Shown one piece after another: positions 25,317 through 39,121 of a stretch of DNA of 64,000 nt (positions within the stretch are counted from its first letter, which is position 1; each line of letters begins with the position of its first letter). Where the stretch lies: positions 16,383,249 through 16,447,248 of the forward strand of contig OZ038423.1 in the NCBI GenBank assembly GCA_964036155.1. The letters run 5' to 3'. The position numbers were made by a program, and so were the translations under genes. The stretch is from Diploscapter coronatus (Eukaryota; Nematoda; Chromadorea; Rhabditida; Rhabditidae). The notes beneath the pieces were generated by a model, which ran no database searches, was not told where the DNA came from, and was given only the letters and a program-made list of their open reading frames with translations.

Positions 25317-26379
25317 CACAAATCCTGCAAATCCGACGATTAATCGCGAATAAATCCACAGAAATCGCACGAAAATGCGCACTCCATTTTGGCGGCCCTC
25401 CCCTCGCACGAGCATTCTCTATTTCCGCGTTATTTCACTCGGAAACACCAAAAGTATAGGCATACAGTAGTTTGAGCGTGAAAAATCGTGCAAATCATGA
25501 ATTCCGAACAAAAATTTCCGGAATAAATTAGACGGCGTCGCTCGAAAAAGAGGCGCGCAGAGAAAATGTACAGACGACTCTGTGCAGTGGATTGCTCGAT
25601 ATTTGCAGGGCTGATGAGCGCTAGAAGCAAGGCGGGATGGAAGGGAAAGGGAAATGGTTGCGGAACCATGGAAGAACCCATCTGATAGTGGTAGGGCTGG
25701 CGGAAATGCATATATGCAGACAGGCCTAGGGAAATGCGCGTTGCCTGTGGCTGGCGGGCAGAGGTCCCCTCCCTGGTGGTCCTCTTCCCGGCCTCCGGTC
25801 GTCTGTGCTCAGCTCGCCCTCCCCTTTGATTTCATCTATTTTCTCATGCGATTTCATGTTAATTTCCGTCTGTTTTCCTGTTTTTCTCCAGCTTTCCATC
25901 GACCGAGACACGTGACAAATGAGAGAGAAAAGAGACGCCCTGGTATCGATCGACACCGGGCAAAAACTGTGGCGCGTCGCGTGCCGCGCCGCACTCCAAA
26001 TCGCGTCAGAACCAGGACAGGGAATTTGGAAAGTTGCCAGAATATCGACTTCCGAGATGAATTTGAAAAACTTGCCACTCATTTTGAAAACCCATAGCCT
26101 CGTTTTCATATTTACCTTCAGAGTTTTGGTACTGTTCGTTCTCTTGCATGGTGAGCATCTTCAGAGTCAAGAACATCGTGAATTAGAACGAAATAATAGT
26201 GAGAAATGGCGAGGAAAAATTCGAGCGAAAGAGAAAATTCGAAACCGACAGAACAGAAGGATGAATGATAACCACTTGCTCTCGCAGTGTCCATTTTCGC
26301 AATGTTTCGAGTAAAAATTTGCATTTCCATTTCGTTTTTTTCCGAATTTTCTTTTCGAACCTAGTCGAATTTCAGAGAG
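25317..26379. promoter_or_regulatory. Divergent promoter region, BET gene / RUVBL2
   Basis: About 1.06 kb lies between two start codons pointing outward. Splice acceptors abut both starts (8 and 4 bases), so transcription starts lie inside this region or the leaders are trans-spliced. The segment 25600-26000 is more GC-rich than its surroundings. Overlapping frames here (25654-26448) have no family resemblance. No specific factor site could be assigned. Confidence 0.45.
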
Positions 26380-28985
<2,606 letters not shown>

Positions 28986-29177
28986 GGGTATTTCGAAATA
29001 TTTAGCTGAATGTCTAATCCCAAAATCCATTTGGTCTCATTTTCAATTTTGTTGTTATCACCTTGGATTGTTTTCGTTACTTACTTTGTTATTTCATCAA
29101 ATAAAACACGTTCATTCAACTCGAAAATTAATAACAAACAAAACAATTCTAAAAAAGCTACATTTCCTGGACTAAAT

Positions 29178-30571
29178 TTAGACGGGATCCTTCCAAGACC
29201 TTCGCGACTTGTCCTTGTAGAAATAGTCGGGAATGGGCTCCCACAGTCCGAGTTTCCTCTCTGCAGACAACTCGTCCTGCTTGTCGTAGTTGTGATGCAT
29301 CAACAGGAACTTGATGCGCTTGCACAGTTCGTGCCAGCGACGAGGCATGTTCTCCTGAAGGACAAAATTCGTAACGTGCTCGTCTCTAATATTCGACGTT
29401 AAAATGGCGCGCGTTCAAGCCCTAAAACTCTTGCTCTGATCAAAAATGAGAGTGACCCTTTTTCTCTTCCCTTTGATGTGCGAGAAAGGGAGCCACGCTC
29501 TCATTTCGATTGGAGCAAGAGTTTTAGAGTTTGAGCGCGCCCATTTTAACGCCGAATATTAGAGACGAGTACGATAAATGGATCTTTCATTGCCATAAAA
29601 ATGTAGAAAAAAAAGTGCTAACCTTCATCTTGTCAGCATACAAATTCCTGTAGTGAATGAGCTTGACGAGCTCGTTGGCCCTTTTCTTTCCAGGGAAGCC
29701 TCTCAGCCAGGGAGGACAGTGGTACTGTAAAGTAAACATGCCTTTTGTCTTCAACAATAATTTAAATTTTCTCTTAACCAAGTTAAATCGGTTTCAATCT
29801 TTAAAATTCGCATTATCATAGGAGAAAGAAAGTTTTTCCTTAATTTAGAAAGAATACAATTATTTATTAAAAAATATCGGAAAAGAAAATTACCGCACGC
29901 ATTTCATATGATCATCTTCAAAATGTAAATAACAATTTCAATTCTAACCTGAAGGAGAGCTGGATGAAGACTGCCATCCCCGAGAATATCGATGTAGTCG
30001 TTCTGCCCGAAGTGAGCCTGAGATTTGCTCCAACTGTCACGAATTGTGTAGTCGGGTTTGGGAACAGGAATACGACAGCTGAAAGCAAGAAATAAATTAT
30101 GAAAGAAGGGAAGAATGACAGACTTGGGAATCCTCGGCAGAGGATCGACGCCCATTTGATGGTAACGGAAACGATAACCCATGTCAGAATGATTACGATG
30201 TTTCTAAATTAAACAGAAATCGAGATAACTCATTCAAAATTTGAATTCATTCATGAAGTTGTAATGCTTTAATTTTAAATGGAAACATATTGTGATGGTA
30301 TTTCGAGAAGCGAATCATATCAGCTTTACATATCCACGCAAGAAAGAAGTATATTATTAAATTTCACATCGTAACTTCATAAGTAGCAAATAATCCGAGT
30401 TGTTTTCAATTTATTGGAATAATTTTTAGAGAAAAATACTAATTAAAAATCGATATTTACCTTTTCTCGGTCATCGACAGGCCGGGGAATGGAGCTTTGG
30501 TTGTGAAGAAAGCGTTGCGACTGACGCAGCACTGACTGTGCCAAGTCAGATGTTAGGCTATTACGGAGCAT
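29178..30571 (-). CDS. MRPL51: Mitochondrial ribosomal protein mL51
   Basis: Five exons in phase: 30461-30571, 30124-30203, 29949-30078, 29623-29724 and 29178-29354 (TAA), giving 199 residues. It is a large-subunit protein of the mitochondrial ribosome. The first exon (MLRNSLTSDLAQSVLRQSQR) looks like a mitochondrial targeting peptide. The conserved region reads HCPPWLRGFPGKKRANELV, aligning with PIWLRGWKGNELQ of human mL51, followed by LCKRIKFLLMHHNYDKQD, aligning with LNKRIRYLYKHFNRHGK. The window protein has an extra ~30-residue C-terminal tail beyond the human end. The ATG directly abuts a TTTCAG acceptor with no 5'UTR bases between, a strong hint of trans-splicing. Intron 2 is 45 bases, and intron 4 carries a MITE. 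The assignment rests on the WLRG and KRIR blocks. Confidence 0.85.
29375..29573. mobile_element. Palindromic MITE, family B copy 1 (mL51 intron)
   Basis: The termini read CTCGTCTCTAATATTCG(A/G)CG in both orientations, and roughly 78-base arms extend through GGCGCGC...AAACTCTTGCTC. Copies at 33859-34025 and 37449-37651 share arm sequence. Non-coding. Confidence 0.85.
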
Positions 30572-31613
30572 CTGAAATCCAAGGTTAACAATCTTAGTCG
30601 GATTTACATTGACTGGAGAAAATATATGAGCGAATATCTAACGCTCTTCAATTGCATAAAATTACAACTTCATTGATTCTATTTATTGAAATTGCTGGAG
30701 AAAATAGAATAAAACAAAGAAAAATGAGACCAAAGTTGAACTAGCTGAAATATGAGCTCGCTCGCTAAATTCGAACCCGTTTCTGAATAATTTAAAACCG
30801 AAAACGCTAAAGTAGAAATAATACGAAGATTGATTGGTGGTGATTTGATTTTGAAGAAAAATTGAGAAAAAAACGTTTCATCCGATGGTTGATCCGTAAT
30901 TAATCATTTCAACAGATAAAAGTAGTATACTTGATTTGAGATAACAAGAAACGTTATAAAAGTTGGGAAGCACTTGAAGTGAAGGAGGGAATGGTCAGAT
31001 GAATGGGATTCGTGAAATTAACCGATAGAAGAAAAGTAAGAGGGTAGAGAGTCGACATTCTCTCAAATAGTTCGAATTTCGAATCACATTTCCACTTGCG
31101 ATTTCTCCTTTTAAAAAACGCGTAAATGACGGACCTTTCAGCCAATCATTTTCCATCCCCTCGGACTTTTTCTGCAATCGCAGTGCACAAATAATACTTC
31201 TGCTGGACTTTTCTTCGTCTTTCTCGATTTATTTTCGCGAATTTAATAGTTTTATCTGTATCAGATCAATTACTATCGATTTTAGCAGTCTCTGAGAAAA
31301 ATTAGCGAAAATTATCGGAGAATTCTCAAAAATGGCGAAAATCGACAAGTAACAAAAAGTGAAAATAATGCGATTTACGCTCATTGTCAAGTGTAAAGTT
31401 TTTTTTGCGATTTTACTTTTCATCGGTTCTAAAAGGAGAAATCGCACATGATTTCAACTTGAAAAATCTAGTGCAATATAAAACTGCATTATGGGAGCGT
31501 CATGAAACAAAATCGTGAAGTTGTGAGAAATAGTATTCTTAAAACTGAAAAGTTAATATATTCTCACAACATAACACGATTCTGCAAAATATCACCAAAG
31601 TAGCGTAATGTCA
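30572..31613. other. Intergenic region between mL51 and INTS6
   Basis: AT-rich sequence on the shared minus strand, containing the INTS6 3'UTR and the mL51 promoter. TTTATT at ~31227 could supply an INTS6 poly(A) signal. The gap of over 1 kb argues against an operon of the two genes. No further exon was seen. Confidence 0.5.
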
Positions 31614-34600
31614 TTAAATGACGGCAGCGAATTGATCGTCGAACTTCTTAGCGAGCTCCACTCTCTTGTACCTCTTGGCCTCCTTCAGCGCAAAGCTCAG
31701 CATCTCTTTCTTGTCCGTCGCAGTTCCGACCTTCATCTCTGCACTCAGCAGCTTCCACAAATTCGTGCTCTTGCCCGGTTTCCTCATGAGCTCTGAAATT
31801 AAAGTCTTGAAGGTCTATCAGTCGTTCATGGTAAACTACAATTGCTTGAAACATTTGTAAATGAAAGTCAAATAAGCTTGAGGCATATTTTCTAATCTGA
31901 CCATAAGGCTCCCCTATATTTACAGACGGATAGGAAGGGTAGGAAATATAGGAAAAGCGGAAAAATAAGAAAAAGTCGTCTGTAAATACAGGGAGCTTGA
32001 TCGTAAATGTAGAGAGCGCAAACTCCTCCGCCCCTTTGCAGAAAATCCTTACAACGAGTCGAATGTAGTAGTCGAGTAGACCTCAAAATTTGGGACGAGC
32101 CGGGAACGGCTCACTCCTGTTTATAATATTGAATAAATAGCTTACCCGAGATTCTCTTCTTGATTTCCCTTCTCTGCTTCCTGCTCAGTCCTTTTCCATG
32201 AGTTGCTATGCTTGTGGAAGTGCTCTGTCTGGGCAGCGACAAGGACTGATTTGTCTGACCCTGTGACTCACTGCCCACACTTAGCACGTCCTCACACAAA
32301 TCGTTGCCCCCGATCAAGTCTATCTCTATCGATGAGCTTCGACGGGCCTGAAAAGAAACCATCGAGTTTTGTAAATTTCAGATCTGTGAAAAAGTGGCAT
32401 AGAGTTTAAATTGCAATTCTACTTTAATCTCAAAATCGAAGATAAGTGAACTCGAACAATCGGGTTGAATTACTCGAAAAGGCTCTTACTTTGACTCCAT
32501 TTGGCCTTATTTCAGCATCGATGTTTATCTCAGGTGAAGTAGGAGCAGAGAATGGGCCAGATCCGTTGACTGAGTGAGGAGGGGAAGTGAATCCATTCGT
32601 GAGGGGAGAGAGGGAAGGGCCTGGGTCGGACATCGTCGAGAAATCCGAGGCCACGGAGTCGACATCGCTCAGGGCACGTCGTCTGTGCCTGAAAATGTGC
32701 TCGATTAGAAAATTTATTGATCGACTGTTGACTACCTCCACGTCTTGAGTGCGTGCCTTCCAAGTGGACCAGGTTTGCGGCGAATCATCGGTTTGATGGG
32801 GACCGCTGTTTCAGCTGGAGTTGCAGCGACGATTTTCTTGTCCTTCCTCGGGTCTTTGGGCGACGCAGAGGGAGGCCCGTTTGCTGCACTATAGGGACTG
32901 GGGCCTTCGCTCACCTGAAAGCAATCATTCTTTTGGCTCGTAATTTTTTCCTAATGGTTATTTTTGAAAACGGTCAACGAGGATCCTATATTCTCGGAAG
33001 TGAAACAACTGTGAAAATGGATGGTTTTACCCACTTTCCCTTTACGGGTGTTGATCTGGGCATACCGATGGTGAGGTAAAAACTCGAAGTGGTTCAGTGC
33101 AAATTGAAAACGGTTTTCAGATTCAGAATCAGTATAAACTTTTGCACATCCTTATGTCTAATTTAGCCAAATATCCTAGAATTAAAATTTTCGATTTTTC
33201 TGCGGCTGATTCAGGAAAAGGGATTCGCCGCTAAAACCATAGATTTTACATTTCTTCCACTACCAAGAATAAGACTCCGTTGACCATTTTCAAAAATAAC
33301 TATTAGGAAAAATTTAAGAGCCAAAATAAGCACTAAAATTATAAGCGAATACCCTGTGCATAATTTCTTTAGATTTATCATAATTTTTTCTAAGAATAGA
33401 TGAGCTACTAATGTGTAAAATTCGCATGGAAAAAGTATGCTTTCTCCAGATCAATAATTTTTCTACCTCATCTATAGCCATGCTCTTCTTGTCGGTCTTG
33501 AACGGGTTTCCGAATGCATGCAGCCTCATGGGCTTCGGCTCGACCTCCCGCATCGGGCCCATTCCCAGCGCTTCGTAGCCTTTGATGTACTCCTCGAAGT
33601 TGCCCATTCTCGCCACTGGCAGATTGTGGATTTCTTCTGAAAACATAAAACATGAGATAGGTATAGAGCATACATACAAAACTTTCAAAGAATTTGATAC
33701 TTTATAAACCAAGATAAAATAACATGAAGAATGTGTACCTGCAGTGTGCAACCGCATAACTGTGCCGGGCAGACCGCCATTCAAAACGGGCAGATGATTT
33801 TCACGAAGAAGCAGAGACGTGTTCGCTCGAAGTCTAAAATTTTCATTTTTTTTCTATCGTGTTCGCCGCCAGAATTCGACGCTGAAAAGAGCGCGTTCTA
33901 ACTCGAAAGCTATTTCTCCAATCGAAAATGAGAGTTGGCTCCCTTTCTCACACATCAAAGGGAGAGGAGAAGAAAAGGAGACTGCTTACTTTTGATCGGA
34001 GCACGAGCTTTCCAGCGACGAGTACAATATTTCTATGTTAAAATTTCTCACTTCATTATGTGCTGGGAGAGGGTCTCTTTCGGGATAGAGAATGGATTTC
34101 TGAAAGAGGAAGTGATGCTGGGTTGGGCGCGAGAGTAGGATGAAGACGGATTGCATATCATCATCTGAAACGCTTACACATAGTCTTTACAAAACAAAAT
34201 AAACGGTTTGAAGTCTAAAAGTTGATCTGTGGAAGATAAGGTAAGAAAAGAGCACGCAATTCTTTGGCATAAATATTTTTAGATAAGAATTTGAATTTTA
34301 ACTAACCATTGACTGATGTTTTTCCCTGGGATGAGATTGCGGACCCGTTTCGGCCGGATCGACAATCCTCTTCTTCGCCTCATCCTCCCGCATCCTTTCC
34401 TTCTCCTTTTCCCTCTCGAATCGATTCCGGAACATCTTTCCGTAATCAGGTCGTTGTGCTGCCTGATGACTTCTCCAATTCTTCGCCGGTTGCACCTTTT
34501 CTCGCTTCGCAACTCGAACCTGCAAAATATGAATGCTGTCATGTTAATTGTAGAGGCTTTGAAAATTTTTCGATGTTTTTCTTCTTCAGGCAGGATCAAA

Positions 34601-37600
34601 TTGACCGTTATCATTTCTCTTTGAAATAAGCTCACAAGGGAATCACCTATCAGTGTTACTCGGAGAATCGGTCCGTATTTTCAGGGAAAAGGAATTAGAA
34701 CACGTTGATTGATCACGAATATCAGGACTAAAAATGCTGAGCGTGCGCCATAATCCCAAAATTTGGGACCGAATTTCTATCTTCTGTAGCCTTGCTACTG
34801 CAGCGAATAATGACAGCCAAATAGTCAAAGCTTGCTTCAAGGCGTACGCTAATTTTTCATTGTTAATGTTTGTAAAGTAAAGGAAAGAGGTAAGCTTGGG
34901 TTTAAACTCCTCGAAGCAGGACGAACGGAGGGCACTTTTTAATCTGATATTCATGATCAGCATATCCGAATGGACTTTTTCAAAAAAATGGGAAACGATT
35001 CTGTGAGTAGCACCCTGATAATTTCTTGTCAGGATAAATGTCTATAAGCATGGAATGAAAAATCGCCCTCCTAATAGATCCTGCCTGACTTCCAAATTTA
35101 ACATTTTTTCGAGAACGTTAAAAATGATTAAAATTTACCATGACACTGTTTGCATTGATGGTGGACTCTTGAATGATGGCCGAGACTCTCTGCACAGACC
35201 GCTCGTACTCGTCCCTCCCCTGTATCTTGATCCTATTCAGATAGCCAAGCAGCGCTCCAGAATAGAACTGGCTAGTGCTCGACTGATCGTCCAACAATCC
35301 CCCAGAGATTTTGTATCTGGCCAGGGCTTTTCGAAGGGGCTGAAATTAATAGTTGAAAACCTGAGAAGAAAAGAGGAGAACACAAGTTAAAACAAGTGAT
35401 TCAAAGGGCGACTTGGAAGAGTAGTTGCATTATTTTGAAAGGAGGTTTAGTTTTGGGCCTTTAAAATATGCGGAGGGGTAATAAAATTGAGAGACAGAGG
35501 ATAGGGCAGGACCAGGTAGGGAGTAAATTTAGTATCAAAAGGATAAGCTCGTCGATATGTACACTTTGGTGCCCGATTTGCTCTACCACACCCTATCCTT
35601 ACCTTCTCCATATCTATATTTCTCAATTTTTATTACCCCTTCTGCATATTCAAACCGGGTTTTCATACACCCGCATCTCCCCGGCGCATTTTAAAAGCCC
35701 AAAAATTAAATCCTTCCTCAAAGATGATGCAACTACCCTTTCAGATCGTCATCCAAAGAAATAAATTCCCATTTTATCGTGGCTTTAACAACTCAAAATA
35801 TGAAGAAGAGTGTTCGTGTTATTTAGCAACTCACCCCGAGATAGTAGGGAGGAACGGAGTCGAGATACTTGTCGAGTCGCTGCTTCCAGTGGGAATATTG
35901 CAGTCCGTTTCTCATGCTGATGTTATTTACCTGAATTAATCAAGATTACTTTCTGTCAATTAGCACGGAACTACCTTGAATTCATCAAGGAGCTGTATGA
36001 GGACAGGATAGTTGTAGGGCATGACGAACAGGTTGACACTTTGTCCGGAAGAAGCCGCTTTCATGTAACCGAATGGCTTGCCTGTTCCTTCCTGTTTGAA
36101 AGAGTTCTTGATGAAGACCTGAAAATTCAGAAGTTATCCTGACAAGAAAGAATATTGGTCGGTGTTGCAAATTCACGAGAATTGAGTACAAGCAAAACCA
36201 GGTAGGGCTTAAGCCAGATCGTTCTTGTGCGCCTCCTAAGACAAACTATTCTGCCAACATTACTTTGCGACTCCCTCTACGTGTCAATTTTCTATCGAAC
36301 AGTTTATTTGTGTACCTTCTCCCCTATGATTTTATAATGTTTGTTCTAACTGAAAGTCTGTCTGGGCCTGAGTACAAGTGTTCCAAGTTATTTTCAGCAA
36401 GTAATACGTGTTCAGTGATCTAAATCATCGATATTGCTTACCTGCAGACACAGATTGGTCTGTGGACCAAAATGTTCCAGAATATATTCGGACACAGGAG
36501 AGGGCTCCAATTCGTACTTGTCGAAGGGAAAGTCAGCAATGACTTGAGACTGGGCTGGCTCGATGTTGAACAACAAAATGGGCTGGGCTGTGCGAGGCGG
36601 GATGACATTGCTGAAAAGATTATTTTGAATTGCACTAGAGATAAAACATCACAAAGAAATAAAGTATTAGCATAAATTAACCCACTCGACTTTCTCGGGC
36701 CAAAATGCCTCGGGAATGGGCCAGTGGACGAGAGGAGGTCGGCCAGCGATTCCTCTCAGAATGAGACTCGTGACGAATTGATTCTCGAGAGCTCTCTTCA
36801 GCTTCAGCTTCGACTCGTCCAGCTGGGGCAGGCCGAACAGAGCAGGACTGTCGAATCGAATTGTCACGCCGAATCTGAGCATCGAAGTGAGGATGTTCTC
36901 GATACACTGGTTGATGTGTTTGTGCATTCGCACGCAGAACGAACGGCCTGCAAATAAATCAATTTGACTCATTTGAAAATAAGAGCTGAAAGAGTAAGTC
37001 AAAGTTCACTCCGGCGATAGGTCATTCACGAATAAGTAGTATTGTCATTGATAAAAAATTCGAACCAAATTTCAAGATATTTCCCACTCGAAGAATAATT
37101 TTTACCTCCAGTAGAAGAGGAGATTTTCTCTATCGCACTCGCGTCCCTCTCGACTTTCGTGATCGGGATGTTCTTGGCAATGACAGAAGGCAGTCGGAAC
37201 ACGACGGAATAGAGTCTTTGATCCCATCTGAATGCCTCGCGAGTCAGCTCGCTGCCGTTCGATTGCTTCCCATCGAAAATCAGCTGAAACGAGTCGTTTC
37301 AACGAATGTCATGATTTCATTCAATCAACCTGAAAATCCTCCTTCAGCGATGCTGCAGCAGATGAATCTGTCAGGGCGATGACCACTGCCGGCTCGATGA
37401 AGTGTGGGAAGCGGCCACAACCGTAATTGTCGATACCTGAATGAATGTCGTGTTCGCCACTAATATTCGACGCTGGAAAGAGCGCGTTCTAACTCGAAAG
37501 CTATTGCTTCAATCAAAAATGAGAGTTGGCTCCCTTTCTCGCACATCAAAGGAAGAAGAAGAAAGGGAGACAGCATTCCCACTTTTGATTGAAGCAATAG

Positions 37601-38440
37601 CTTTCGAGTTAGAACGCGCGCTTTCGGCGCCGAATATTAGTGGCGAACACGATAATTGAATCGTTGATGCATCAGTCAGATTCTAAAAATTCCAATTATG
37701 TGAGCGGTGACGAGATCAAGAGGTTTTCGGGATTTGGAATCAACTGATCATCGTCATCTGTTGCATTTCTGCGTTTGTCATCGGCTTTTTTGACTTATTT
37801 ATTTCCTATGCTCTCTGGTCTTCCCATCCGATTATAAATACAGCCGACGACAAAACAGGAGGCCAGATTAAACGTGTTGAAGTTTCCTAGTCGCATGAAT
37901 TTTCTATCGAATCATGCTTTCTTTTGTTTTCCTTACCCGTAGAAGTCCTAGTAAGGTTGACGAATCTGAAAGCATTCAGAATGGCGGCAGGTAGGGCGCA
38001 GCAGCCCTTCGGCCGCAGCAATTTGAGTTGCTCGTTGAATGTGGCGTTGTTCTCCTTCCAGCCAGACTTCACATTGAAAGGATATTCATCAGAGGACATC
38101 AGCATGAAGCGGTCACAGCCGCGCGCTGTCACTTCGCGATTCCGCAGCTGAATTGAGGCCGAATTAGTTTATTCTTCAGGGAACTTATTATTTTTAATAA
38201 TCGTTTTTCCACTATTTTTAGGGAAGATTTGATCAGATCCAAGCTAGGCACGAAAATGTGGTCAAGAATGTAGTAGCGAGTATTTTGTTCAATACACTTT
38301 TCCCTATAATGGCTCTTTGTTCCTCTCACCTTGAGCATATCCGCGATGAAGCTCTTAGCGATGTCGAGGAGGCTGATCCCCTGATAGAACTTCTGTCCCA
38401 TGGACGTGCTGTTGTCCACCACGAACACAATGATCGTCAT
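31614..38440 (-). CDS. INTS6: Integrator complex subunit 6
   Basis: About 17 exons: 38330-38440, 37937-38147, 37330-37436, 37106-37283, ~36684-36947, 36442-36610, 35975-36119, 35835-35930, ~35139-35340, ~34306-34519, ~34053-34098, ~33739-33833, ~33471-33638, ~32733-32916, ~32490-32692, ~32145-32349, 31614-~31794. The product is about 925 residues (human 887). It belongs to the nuclear Integrator complex, which cleaves snRNA and promoter-proximal transcripts at RNA polymerase II. INTS6 links Integrator to PP2A. The N-terminal von Willebrand A domain has an intact MIDAS motif (DNSTSMG). Family blocks include GWKENNATFNEQL, ELTREAFRWDQRL, FGYMKAASSGQSVNLFVMPY and RLHAFGNPFKTDKK. The C-terminus (MRKPGKSTNLWKLLSA and FALKEAKRYKRVELAKKF) is the conserved INTS6 C-terminal domain. 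One junction near 34306 has an uncertain donor. Several introns carry inverted-repeat elements. The start is fixed by the vWA domain; no acceptor abuts it. Confidence 0.93.
31896..32006. mobile_element. Small inverted-repeat element in INTS6 intron
   Basis: GGCTCCCCTATATTTACAGAC on the left matches, inverted, GTCTGTAAATACAGGGAGC on the right. About 110 bases, purine-rich interior, no coding. Confidence 0.6.
32932..33326. mobile_element. Inverted-repeat element, ~120-base arms, INTS6 intron
   Basis: The left arm begins TTTTGGCTCGTAATTTTTTC and continues through GAAAACGGTCAACG. The right arm repeats it inverted from ~33200 to 33326 with scattered mismatches. Total ~395 bases, no coding. Confidence 0.75.
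33859..34025. mobile_element. Palindromic MITE, family B copy 2 (INTS6 intron)
   Basis: The left arm (CGTGTTCGCC...ATTCGACGCTG, GAGCGCGTTCTAACTCGAAA) matches family B copy 3 closely. The right arm is shortened and degenerate, ending GCGACGAGTAC. Lies in the INTS6 intron between ~33834 and ~34052. Confidence 0.75.
35421..35736. mobile_element. MITE-like element, ~100-base arms, INTS6 intron
   Basis: The left end GTAGTTGCATTATTTTGAAA and the inner blocks TTTTGGGCCTTTAAAATATG and GAGGGGTAATAAAATTGAGA are all repeated inverted at the right end. It is a fuller relative of the element at 1229-1408. Non-coding. Confidence 0.75.
36186..36385. repeat. Dispersed repeat resembling 4000-4200
   Basis: Shares the ordered blocks described for 4000-4200 (GCTTAAG, ATTCTGCCA, TCAATTTTCTAT, CCCTATGAT). 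Lies in the INTS6 intron between 36120 and 36441. Confidence 0.4.
37449..37651. mobile_element. Palindromic MITE, family B copy 3 (INTS6 intron)
   Basis: The termini CGTGTTCGCCACTAATATTC occur in both orientations. Arms of about 80 bases, including GCGCGTTCTAACTCGAAAGC, are nearly identical, suggesting recent activity. The element starts 12 bases upstream (in genome order to the right) of the splice acceptor of INTS6 exon 3. Confidence 0.9.
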
Positions 38441-39121
38441 TCGTCGCTTCTTTCAGTCACAACAAAGAATCGATTTCTGAACAGATTCTTTACTTCGTTC
38501 CAGAATGGTCAGTTTTGCTGCTGCAGAAAACAACTTGCATTGGTTCTGACTCGTTCGCCAAGCTCTCGGACAATTTGCAATGACAAGAAATTACTGAGAT
38601 CCCAATGAAAGTTGCCTCCTCAGTGCAAGCTAATGAAGCGAATCAGGAAACTAGCGGAAATGGAAATTCTGTTTAGATTTGATCATTTTTATTCAAGTTT
38701 CAGTCACTAGGGGTAAGCCTCAGACAGTGTAGCGGATTTTAGTATTTCCATTTCCGTCGCTTCTCCTGACTCCTGCCTCCTTGCCCTACCTCTCTCGTGC
38801 CCTTCCTTCAGATGATCATCACCTGCAGTCTCTGCAGCTCCGCCCGATTCCCTTCCGCTTGCTCTGCTTCCGGCAGTCACTCTCGCTCACAACCTGCAGT
38901 CAACTCGCGAGATTTCCGCCGCAAAGCTCCAAAAGTACAACAAATCACAGAAAACTCCGATAAAATACGACTAAACCTTCTCAAAAAATGAGAGCGAAAT
39001 AGTGTGGAAGCAGAGAAAGAAGGAAATTTGCGCTTGTAAACGCTGTTCACTTTGCCTTCAAATTCGCTTTCCTTCGATTGCCGTCGATTTTCCTGTCGAC
39101 TTTGGCGTGATTTTCAGAGAA
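38441..39121. promoter_or_regulatory. Divergent promoter region, INTS6 / MED14
   Basis: Only 681 bases separate the two outward-facing start codons. A pyrimidine-rich stretch on the plus strand at ~38755-38900 precedes MED14, and a TTTTCAG acceptor lies 4 bases before the MED14 ATG. No acceptor is visible before the INTS6 ATG. No named promoter motif could be assigned. Confidence 0.5.
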
